From: Histomonas meleagridis
Lineage: Eukaryota; Parabasalia; Tritrichomonadida; Dientamoebidae
Direction: 5' to 3'
Assembly (NCBI GenBank): GCA_020186115.1
Contig: WSYJ01000151.1
Location: 479,533 to 543,532, forward strand
DNA length: 64,000 nucleotides
Below, in pieces: positions 57,112 to 64,000 of this stretch; position 1 is the stretch's first letter, and the number at the start of each line of letters is the position of its first letter. Under the pieces are notes generated by a model. That model did not search any database, was not told the origin of the DNA, and saw nothing but the letters and a program-made list of their open reading frames with translations. The position numbers and the translations under genes were made by a program.

Positions 57112-59277
57112 ATGCCTAAAAAGCTAACAACAAAACAAGTCATAGAATTGTTCAATAATTACGGTTATACATTACCAGATAATTTTGAACACACAAATAC
57201 TAAAACCAAATACAAAGTTTATGATGAAATGAATAATAAATATGATCATTTATCAGTTAATCAACTACAGTATAAAATCAAACACAATAAACGCAGTAAA
57301 TATGATTACTTTGATGATTATTATAATATAGCTTTATCCGAAGATGAACCTGCAGATAAACCGATACATAATAAATCTGTTAACAATATAACTAAAGAAT
57401 TAATTAAGAAATTAATGGTTCAGAAAGACTTTACTCATACAGTGAATTCTAATAAACACAATATTATGTTAAAATCATTAATGTACGCTATAAAGGCAGC
57501 AGGTCCTAAAATAAATAAAGATATTAGAATGACAATTATTGACGATAATAATAATATATCTTATTACCACGGAAATATGAACACAGTTAATTTCTTATAT
57601 AATATAATTAATGAAAAAGATGATATTAGTGACAGTAATACTTTAGCATTAAAAACCTTTAAAAATATTAAATCTATAAAGTTTGAGTTTAAAGATCTTA
57701 AAAACGGTAGAAGAGTTAATCCTGGATTTTTTCCGTATATTAATACTACTGATATAGATCTTACAAAATATGGTATTTTCAACAATATCAATAATGAAAA
57801 TATTAATGAATCTTGTTCGATACAATCATTTATTGCAAGTAATTTATTTAATGATAATGAGATTAATATGTTAAGATCTTTTATAAATACTAGAACAGTT
57901 CCGTTATCAGAATTAAATAATATATCAGATTTATTAAAAGTACATATTAATGTCAGATATATGGCTAATAAAGGTTTTACTCACAGAGATTACGGTAAAC
58001 AATATAATAAACTTATAAAATTAATCATTATAGATGATCATTATATGTTTAATGACACTGTTAATATATCTATTGAAAGTATTAAAAATTATAGTAAAAA
58101 TAGAACAATAGAATACGCTACCAGACCGATATCTATATATTATTTAATTAATACTATGAAACAATGTAATCTATTAAAACCTATGGATATTAATGCTTAT
58201 AATAAATTATGTTGGAGCTATAAAACTATTAATAAACCTTATAACAGCTATAGATTAATAAATATTCCTGATAAGAAGTATATACCTGATTTTGTTAAAA
58301 GAATGAAACACGGTATAAAATTATTTGGGTATAATATTGATGATAATGAAGTTAACTACAGGTTAAATGAATTACAAAATATTATTAATATTTTAGGTTT
58401 AAACAGCACGAAGTCTAGCCCTAACGGGGGTATTAATGTAAAATCTTATTACAGATATAGTGATTTAATGTTAAAGATAATGTATGAATACGGTTGTTTT
58501 GATAATATATATGAGTTATCAGGTGATATTGCTAATAAAATACGTAATGAATGTATATTTCCTAAGACTATATGGCAACAAATACATTTAACAGGAAAGT
58601 ATTATTATATAGATTTAAACGGAGCATATATGTCATCTGTAATATCAATACCTATAGGTAAACCTGATAATAACGGTAATTTTAAAGGTCAAAATACTAA
58701 AATAAAAGAACTTATTGAAATATTATATAATTTAAGGATTAATGCCAGAAATAATAATAACAATAAATTATCTACTACATTGAAATTTATGATGAATAGT
58801 TGTTGGGGAATGTCTATTAGAAAACCACCTAATTTTAATAAAAAATTAAAGACTAATGTTGATAAATATATTGAAGAATTTGCACCTTATGTTATTAAAT
58901 ATGATAATAATTATGTATATACAATAAAACCTTATAGAGAACACTTTACTTATCCACAATTTGCAAGATCAGTATTAAATAATTTTAATGATAAAATGAA
59001 TCATATTAAAAGTTTAATATCTGATGTATATTATTCTAAAGTTGATTCTTTATTGATATCTAAAGAAGATTATAACAAATTATTGGATTTAGGATATATT
59101 GGTGATAAATTAGGTCAGTTTAAAATTGAACACATATTCAAGGAAATATATATTAAATCAGCTGATAATTGGATCGGTAAAAATATCGATAATGAATATA
59201 TATATCATGTTAATAATAAGTATAAAAATAAATGTATTAATAGTGAAGATCCTGTAAAAACATTGATGAATTTATAA
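57112..59277 (+). CDS. Family-B DNA polymerase (pPolB-like), altered motif C
   Basis: The 721-aa protein carries polymerase motifs in the C-terminal third: motif A YYYIDLNGAYMSS (about residues 499-511), motif B KFMMNSCWGMS (about 558-568) and a motif C-like YYSKVDSLLI (about 641-650), followed by LGQFKIEH. In most family-B enzymes motif C is Y-x-D-T-D; here the first Asp is Lys and the Thr is Val, leaving one Asp. The N-terminal 480 residues show no clear DIE/DEDD 3'-5' exonuclease motif and contain a PYINTTDIDLTKYGIF segment. It is shorter than typical protein-primed polymerases (about 1000 aa). Either activity is lost or this is a divergent family. The frame is intact. Confidence 0.65.
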   Translation: MPKKLTTKQVIELFNNYGYTLPDNFEHTNTKTKYKVYDEMNNKYDHLSVNQLQYKIKHNKRSKYDYFDDYYNIALSEDEPADKPIHNKSVNNITKELIKKLMVQKDFTHTVNSNKHNIMLKSLMYAIKAAGPKINKDIRMTIIDDNNNISYYHGNMNTVNFLYNIINEKDDISDSNTLALKTFKNIKSIKFEFKDLKNGRRVNPGFFPYINTTDIDLTKYGIFNNINNENINESCSIQSFIASNLFNDNEINMLRSFINTRTVPLSELNNISDLLKVHINVRYMANKGFTHRDYGKQYNKLIKLIIIDDHYMFNDTVNISIESIKNYSKNRTIEYATRPISIYYLINTMKQCNLLKPMDINAYNKLCWSYKTINKPYNSYRLINIPDKKYIPDFVKRMKHGIKLFGYNIDDNEVNYRLNELQNIINILGLNSTKSSPNGGINVKSYYRYSDLMLKIMYEYGCFDNIYELSGDIANKIRNECIFPKTIWQQIHLTGKYYYIDLNGAYMSSVISIPIGKPDNNGNFKGQNTKIKELIEILYNLRINARNNNNNKLSTTLKFMMNSCWGMSIRKPPNFNKKLKTNVDKYIEEFAPYVIKYDNNYVYTIKPYREHFTYPQFARSVLNNFNDKMNHIKSLISDVYYSKVDSLLISKEDYNKLLDLGYIGDKLGQFKIEHIFKEIYIKSADNWIGKNIDNEYIYHVNNKYKNKCINSEDPVKTLMNL

Positions 59278-59306
59278 AAATAATATTATTTTATTTTTGT
59301 TCATTT

Positions 59307-59777
59307 TTACATATCAAATTTCTTCTTAGATTTTGTGGGTTTAATAATATCATCATTTTCGAGGTCATTATTAGATGTTTTATTAGATGTGATATTAGAT
59401 GTTTGACAATAATTGTTAATAGAATTTATTTTTGACGTTAAATGATCAATTTTATTTTGTATATCATTACATATTTCACTTACAATATGTTGTTTAGCAT
59501 CAATAAATTTATTATTTAGCTCATCTGGGGATATGTTTTTTAATTTTTTAGCACTTACAGGAGCTAATTTATCATTAATAAATTTAATGTTAACAGCACT
59601 TAATAATTTGAGGTTTTGATTATAAAACTTCATATTTACTAATATACTGTGACGAATATAAGGTTCTTTAGTTTTTTTATCAAAGCCCGGTTTCTCAGAG
59701 TGTTTAAATTTAATATCTACGGCTTTGTAATTAAGATTTTCAAAATCACTTAACAAATAACTATTAAATGATTCCAT
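59307..59777 (-). CDS. Unidentified element protein, 156 aa
   Basis: A small intact gene between the polymerase and the ATPase on the opposite strand. Residues 1-60 are mixed (AVDIKFKHSEKPGFDKKTKE, then RHSILVNMKFYNQNLKLLSA), probably beta strands. Residues 65-120 are helical, and a Ser/Asn/Thr-rich linker ends in a basic KPTKSKKKF tail. No family is recognised. The position suggests a virion or DNA-binding accessory protein. Confidence 0.45.
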   Translation of the reverse strand: MESFNSYLLSDFENLNYKAVDIKFKHSEKPGFDKKTKEPYIRHSILVNMKFYNQNLKLLSAVNIKFINDKLAPVSAKKLKNISPDELNNKFIDAKQHIVSEICNDIQNKIDHLTSKINSINNYCQTSNITSNKTSNNDLENDDIIKPTKSKKKFDM

Positions 59778-59839
59778 ATTTATATGAGGAAAAAATATTA
59801 AAACAATTAAAAATATGATGTGTTTTTATTTTTAACAAA

Positions 59840-60736
59840 ATGAAGCATAAATATGAATCTATTGACAAAAAGTTTAAAGAAATAGATAACAATTTTAATA
59901 AGATTAGTAACAAAAACAAAGTATTATTAGATAATGCTTTAATAAAATATATACATGAAAAATATCCATTTGCACAAAACGGTATTTGCGCATTTATTGC
60001 TCCTATGGGATCGGGTAAAAGTTATACTTATTTAAAATTAGTAGCTCAACAAGAAGTATTATTTAATGAACCTTTTTATGAGTTAATATGTATATGTTCT
60101 ACAAGTAACAAGTTTGATGAGACAGTAAATTCTTTCAAAATATTAATTAAAAATAGTAAACTTATAGCTATATCTGATAACGATTTATTAGATTTCTTAA
60201 ACAAATATATGAGGCGTATTTTAAAATATAACTCAATAATGAAATATATTAACAGTAACTTTAAAGAAATTAATGAGGAATTAGAAAGAGTCTTTTTTAA
60301 ACATAAATTAAATTCAAAAGAAAAGATATTAAAATATATATCATTGAAATTAGCTTATTACAATTGGAAAACATATCCTCACAGAATGTTATTAATATTA
60401 GATGATTTTGCAAATCACGTGTTATTAAAGAATAAAGAAACTGATTTAATGAAATTATTAAAAAAGTTAAGACACTTCAATATTAATGTTATTGTATGTG
60501 TACAAACAGTAAAATCAATACCAAATAATTTGAAAAGAACCTCATCTGATATAGTATTATTCCCGGGTATCTCTAAAGAAGACTTTTATTATTTGATTAA
60601 AGAATCACCTGCAAGTTGTTTTGACGTAGATAAGTTATGGAATGAGTATTCAAAAATAAAAGATCAACACAGTAGATTTAATATATACATAAAAGCCAAA
60701 AAAATAACTATTACATTAGCTAATGTTGAAAAATAA
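59840..60736 (+). CDS. A32/FtsK-like DNA-packaging ATPase
   Basis: This 298-aa P-loop ATPase has Walker A APMGSGKSYT (residues 55-64) and a Walker B strand MLLILDDF (183-190). A third region LRHFNINVIVCVQTVKSIPNN carries a Gln-containing sensor, and a C-terminal FPGISKEDFYYLIKESPAS is typical of polinton, virophage and nucleocytoplasmic-virus packaging ATPases. It pumps the DNA genome into preformed capsids in the related viruses. It lies between genes of candidate virion proteins, and the frame is complete. It is one of the strongest markers that the element encodes virions. Confidence 0.85.
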   Translation: MKHKYESIDKKFKEIDNNFNKISNKNKVLLDNALIKYIHEKYPFAQNGICAFIAPMGSGKSYTYLKLVAQQEVLFNEPFYELICICSTSNKFDETVNSFKILIKNSKLIAISDNDLLDFLNKYMRRILKYNSIMKYINSNFKEINEELERVFFKHKLNSKEKILKYISLKLAYYNWKTYPHRMLLILDDFANHVLLKNKETDLMKLLKKLRHFNINVIVCVQTVKSIPNNLKRTSSDIVLFPGISKEDFYYLIKESPASCFDVDKLWNEYSKIKDQHSRFNIYIKAKKITITLANVEK

Positions 60737-60739
60737 ACT

Positions 60740-60898
60740 TTAACAATATAATGATTTTATAATATTATCAGGTATCTCTTCTTCCTCATTATTATCATCA
60801 TCAATATTATATATTTTTATAAATGTATTTATTACAGAATTGATTACATAAATTGTTGATATAATACATATATATAATTCAAATATCATTATTTTCAT
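60740..60898 (-). CDS. Small single-pass membrane protein, 52 aa
   Basis: A complete ATG-to-TAA frame in the gap between the ATPase and the minor capsid candidate. The first 25-30 residues are hydrophobic (MIFELYICIISTIYVINSVI), followed by a short linker and an acidic tail (DDDNNEEEEIPDN). The gene fills the intergenic gap on the opposite strand, in keeping with the element's tight packing. Small transmembrane proteins are frequent in polintons and virophages. No homology is claimed. Confidence 0.5.
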   Translation of the reverse strand: MKIMIFELYICIISTIYVINSVINTFIKIYNIDDDNNEEEEIPDNIIKSLYC

Positions 60899-60912
60899 AA
60901 AAATAAAATACA

Positions 60913-61716
60913 ATGTTTAATGAAATAATTGATTATATAATTTCATCATATGACAGTAATCATTATAACAGAATTAATGTTAATTTACCATTACCTTATA
61001 CAAGATTTGCTAAAATGATAATTACATCATTAACAACTCATTGTAATATAGTAGTCATTGAAAAAGATGATTATATAATAATCAATAATGAAAAATATAC
61101 TTTTAACACACAGTATACTGATGTAAATTATACAAGTTTTGCGAGTTTATTAACAAGTTTAATTACAAAAAGTAATGTTATTGTTGAGACTGATTCTGCT
61201 AATAGACTGATATTTATCAGTGCTAACAATTTTATTATAAATGATATGAGTTATAATATAAAACAATTAACAGGTTTATATAATACAAATTTACCTTTGA
61301 CATCAACATATTTAAATAAAGATACTAATAAATATGAAATAGAATGTGATTCTGTAGGGAATTATTTATCAACAACTGTATTATATATAGTGAGTAATTT
61401 AGGAAAAAGTTCTTATAGAAACCTAAATGAAAACATCAATATATCAAAAATAATACTCAGAATTGATAATTCTTTTAGTAATAATTATCCTGTCATTGTT
61501 AATAATGCTGATTTTGAAGTATTAATAAATTCTAGTGATTTGTCACATTTAGAATTAAAATTAGTTGACGCTAATATGCAAGAAGTTCATTTGTTATCAC
61601 CTATGTATATAACAATATCTATAAGACCAATACCTGATGAAGACATTGATGAAGATATTAAAAACAGTAATTTACTTATAACAGCATCTGATGAAAATAT
61701 AGACAAACAAAAATAA
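60913..61716 (+). CDS. Candidate minor capsid (penton-type) protein, 267 aa
   Basis: This intact protein is dominated by predicted beta strands (RINVNLPLPYTRF, NEKYTFNTQYTDV, NRLIFISANNFI, YEIECDSVGNY). The C-terminal stretch SSDLSHLELKLVDANMQEVH, then LLSPMYITISIRP, follows the pattern found near the C-terminus of single-jelly-roll penton proteins in polintons and virophages. It lies next to the packaging ATPase and the major capsid gene, as minor capsid genes usually do. The acidic tail (DEDIDEDIKNSN) is probably disordered. The assignment rests on pattern and context. Confidence 0.55.
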   Translation: MFNEIIDYIISSYDSNHYNRINVNLPLPYTRFAKMIITSLTTHCNIVVIEKDDYIIINNEKYTFNTQYTDVNYTSFASLLTSLITKSNVIVETDSANRLIFISANNFIINDMSYNIKQLTGLYNTNLPLTSTYLNKDTNKYEIECDSVGNYLSTTVLYIVSNLGKSSYRNLNENINISKIILRIDNSFSNNYPVIVNNADFEVLINSSDLSHLELKLVDANMQEVHLLSPMYITISIRPIPDEDIDEDIKNSNLLITASDENIDKQK

Positions 61717-61749
61717 ATATTTAATAATATATTTTTATAATATATATTT

Positions 61750-63387
61750 TTAACGTAATCCGTTAATAACTTGATTCACAGATGCATTAGTAATTTCAAT
61801 TTGTGACCTTCCTTCAGGTTTTACAGAACGTATTTTTAATATAGCATCTTCAAAATATATACCTACAGGTGATGCATTTGGACTTGTAGCTAAATAATCA
61901 GTTGTATTTACACGATTTCCGTGAAGTTCTATTTGTATAGTACCTGTTGTTGAAATACCGCCTTGGAAATCTTCACCTTCAGCAAAAGGTAATCCTATAA
62001 AGAAATTACTATTATCTTTACCGTGCCAAATTCTTGTTGTAGTTTTTACTCCAGAAGCATTATAAGTATTTTTATAATAATATGGCTGTATTGATGTTTT
62101 TAAATCTTCATTAAGACTGCTTAATAAACTACCGTTTAAATTAACACTGTCTAATAACATATTAATATTTTTAGCATCATCTACTGTTGTATAATCTTCT
62201 CGTGGATACATTTTGCCGTCAATATTAAATCTGTAACTGATATGTGGATTTAAGAAACATGTTCTAGAATATTGATTTACGCGAAATACTGTAAATAATG
62301 TATCACAATGTCTAATACCAATTGTAGCAGCTGTGTCTATTGATGATTTATCACCTATAAATTCTTGTGTAAAATCTCTTACTTGACATATATGTATCGG
62401 AAATAATAACGGTACTTGTATATATTTAGCAGATAATGCGTTAAATACATCCATTTTTAATAAATATTTTGCTAATTTAATTTTGATGTCTTTAGTTGTT
62501 TGTGTATTACATATAAATTGTTGTTGTTGTTCAGTATATGTATATGATCCAGATGAATCAGTTTCTTTGATATTATTATATACAGTTTCATTTATATTAC
62601 GAAATCCTAAGTCTACGTCACCGTTATTAATAATATCTCGAATATCAATATAATATTTTCTCTTATCATTATCGCTATCATCATTTTTTAACAATATATT
62701 ATCATAATTAGGTATTGGTGCTATAACTAAATTTTGATAAGAAGGCATTAATTCTATAGATAATTTACCTGCCCAATTAGGATAATATCTCATATTAAAT
62801 AATAATAAGAAGTATGATAAAGGTATACGTAAAGGTATTTCAACAGTAATTTCCTTGGCAGCATTTATTGCTGATAAATCAACATAAACACCCGGTACCA
62901 TTGGATCATGATTTCTAATTTTATCAATTGTTGCAAAACAATCATTACCGGACTTAGCTTCATCAGATAAACTGTTATAAAACATAAACCATTCATATCT
63001 AGCATTATGAATATCTTGTATTTTATCAGTATTACTATAAATTCTGTATTGATCAATAGCATCACATGAACACTTATAACCAATATAATATTCTTTAAAC
63101 AATAAATTTGTTTGATCAGGAACTGTTATTTTAACAGTTTGTTTTAAAGTAATATATGAATTGTCTAAACTAATAATTTTAAATCTATCAGTAGCTATAT
63201 CTACATATGTAGTATCACCTTCATTAATATCACCTACATTGCCGTAAGAGGTTGCTGTAGTGTATTCATAATTACCGGGTATAATTTCTGATAATTTTAA
63301 ACAATCATCTACTGCGTTATACCAATCTTCTAAATTTCCTGACATAGCATCTATAACATTAGGTTGTTGATTTTGAGGAGCGTACAT
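61750..63387 (-). CDS. Candidate double-jelly-roll major capsid protein, 545 aa
   Basis: The ATG at 63387 is the first Met (an upstream TTG extends the frame four codons). Length and strand-rich composition fit the double-jelly-roll capsid proteins of polintons and related viruses. The KEITVEIPLRIPLSYFLLLF segment, followed by NWAGKLSIELMPSY, is the hallmark 'I-P-L ... L ... L-x-I-x-L' joint of the first barrel. The second barrel begins near KYIQVPLLFPIHI, and the C-terminus ends with a strand-turn region (GIYFEDAILKIRS). There is no catalytic motif. A structure prediction would be decisive. The frame is complete. Confidence 0.65.
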   Translation of the reverse strand: MYAPQNQQPNVIDAMSGNLEDWYNAVDDCLKLSEIIPGNYEYTTATSYGNVGDINEGDTTYVDIATDRFKIISLDNSYITLKQTVKITVPDQTNLLFKEYYIGYKCSCDAIDQYRIYSNTDKIQDIHNARYEWFMFYNSLSDEAKSGNDCFATIDKIRNHDPMVPGVYVDLSAINAAKEITVEIPLRIPLSYFLLLFNMRYYPNWAGKLSIELMPSYQNLVIAPIPNYDNILLKNDDSDNDKRKYYIDIRDIINNGDVDLGFRNINETVYNNIKETDSSGSYTYTEQQQQFICNTQTTKDIKIKLAKYLLKMDVFNALSAKYIQVPLLFPIHICQVRDFTQEFIGDKSSIDTAATIGIRHCDTLFTVFRVNQYSRTCFLNPHISYRFNIDGKMYPREDYTTVDDAKNINMLLDSVNLNGSLLSSLNEDLKTSIQPYYYKNTYNASGVKTTTRIWHGKDNSNFFIGLPFAEGEDFQGGISTTGTIQIELHGNRVNTTDYLATSPNASPVGIYFEDAILKIRSVKPEGRSQIEITNASVNQVINGLR

Positions 63388-63443
63388 TTTAATAATCAAA
63401 AAAACATATATATATGTTAAAAATAATACATGTTTATTATATA

Positions 63444-64000
63444 TTAATGTAAACGTTTTTCTTCTTCATTGGATTTTTTCAAAAAGTCATAATATTTATT
63501 AATCATATCAGTAATTGCACTAATACTGCCTTCATTTCCTTGAGAATTATATAATTGATCAAATATATCTCTGTACAAATGGTTTTGCATTAAAAAGTTG
63601 TTAAACATAACTTCGTTACTGTTAATTATTTGTAATAATTGTTTATATAATTCCATACGTTGTTGATTATCATTATTGATTTTATTTAAAATGTCTTGTG
63701 TTTTGTCCATTACAACAGCAGCGATTTGTTCATTAGATTTATCAGTTGAAGCTATACTGTTATTTATATCATTTATAATGCATGCTTTTTCGATCTCTTC
63801 TTTATGTTTTCTAATTTTTTCAAGGTCATCATTTTGCTTATTAATTTTATGAGTCCTAATCATGAGATCAGTTGTATTTTTAACTTGTTTTTTATGTACA
63901 TCAGAATCTAAGTATTTTAACATCTCTTCTTGATATAGTTTATCCTCATAAGATTTACGTAAATCATTCTTATATTTGATTTGTTTTTCCAATTCATTTT
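63444..64000 (-). CDS. Coiled-coil protein of the element, 5' end outside the window
   Basis: The frame is open to the window edge (the last visible codon upstream is AAT; the apparent Met is a TTG), so the gene is partial at its 5' end. The visible 180+ residues are strongly helical and charged (KIRKHKEEIEKACIINDINN, DKTQDILNKINNDNQQRMEL), with a C-terminal more ordered part (YRDIFDQLYNSQGNEG). Close spacing to the capsid gene (56 bp) on the same strand suggests co-expression with it. A scaffold or tegument-like role is speculation. Confidence 0.5.
   Translation of the reverse strand, partial: NELEKQIKYKNDLRKSYEDKLYQEEMLKYLDSDVHKKQVKNTTDLMIRTHKINKQNDDLEKIRKHKEEIEKACIINDINNSIASTDKSNEQIAAVVMDKTQDILNKINNDNQQRMELYKQLLQIINSNEVMFNNFLMQNHLYRDIFDQLYNSQGNEGSISAITDMINKYYDFLKKSNEEEKRLH

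Larger units (their letters stand above)
46634..64000. mobile_element. Polinton/Maverick-like endogenous DNA virus (left boundary approximate, right end beyond window)
   Basis: About 17 kb of dense, strongly AT-rich genes with the core set of the polinton/adintovirus group: primase-SF3 helicase, family-B DNA polymerase, A32-like packaging ATPase, a candidate double-jelly-roll major capsid protein and a candidate minor capsid protein, plus HNH endonuclease and fibre. Genes are separated by 20-90 bp and arranged on both strands, unlike the looser host layout, and favour Asn, Asp, Ile and Tyr codons. Terminal inverted repeats, target-site duplication, integrase and protease were not identified; these would be expected at or beyond the right edge. 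Confidence 0.8.

Overview
The window looks like nuclear DNA of a parabasalid protist, most likely a Tritrichomonas-like trichomonad. Evidence for this is: single-exon, AT-rich eukaryotic genes packed on both strands (RPF1, La, SART3/Prp24-like, AP-3 delta, ribosomal protein eS6, Rab GTPase, farnesyltransferase beta, enoyl-CoA reductase); trichomonad-typical families (DUF3447-ankyrin proteins, saposin-domain proteins, bromodomain-like proteins); and a recurrent AACGGTT-type motif just upstream of many start codons, resembling the Myb-bound core promoter element known in Trichomonas. The species is inferred, not proven.

Region 1 (1-32.4 kb) holds host housekeeping genes: rRNA processing (RPF1), La RNA-binding protein, WD40 proteins, an exonuclease-RRM fusion, lipid synthesis (TECR-like), prenylation (FTase beta), vesicle coat (AP-3 delta), three saposin-domain genes and a bacterial-like short-chain dehydrogenase. 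It also holds a serpin with one in-frame stop and a head-to-head junction of two gene fragments (RING protein and ARPC1). Region 2 comprises three DUF3447-ankyrin loci (8.6-11.5, 32.9-35.5, 43.7-44.4 kb). Two of them continue, past the apparent stop codon, into arrays of ankyrin repeats with a strict 170-bp period. In these arrays each 90-nt ankyrin block is separated by a homologous, AT-rich, stop-containing spacer of about 80 nt. Region 3 (35.6-45.5 kb) has eS6, a Rab, an MFS transporter, coiled-coil proteins (one with ten 39-bp repeats), a bZIP-like protein, a SART3/Prp24-like factor and a bromodomain-like protein.

Region 4 (about 46.6 kb to the right edge) is the left part of a Polinton/Maverick-like endogenous DNA virus that runs off the window. 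In order it has GC-shifted noncoding repeats, an iteron-like cluster, a primase-SF3 helicase gene (broken), a 1551-aa fibre with 21 His-x-His motifs (minus strand), a 274-aa candidate structural protein, an HNH endonuclease, small unknown genes, a family-B DNA polymerase, an A32/FtsK-like packaging ATPase, a tiny membrane protein, a candidate minor capsid protein, a candidate double-jelly-roll major capsid protein, and a partial coiled-coil gene. Integrase and protease genes are not seen and may lie beyond the edge. The morphogenesis genes are intact while the primase-helicase carries several lesions, which suggests a fairly recent but decaying insertion, or one that depends on replication factors from elsewhere.
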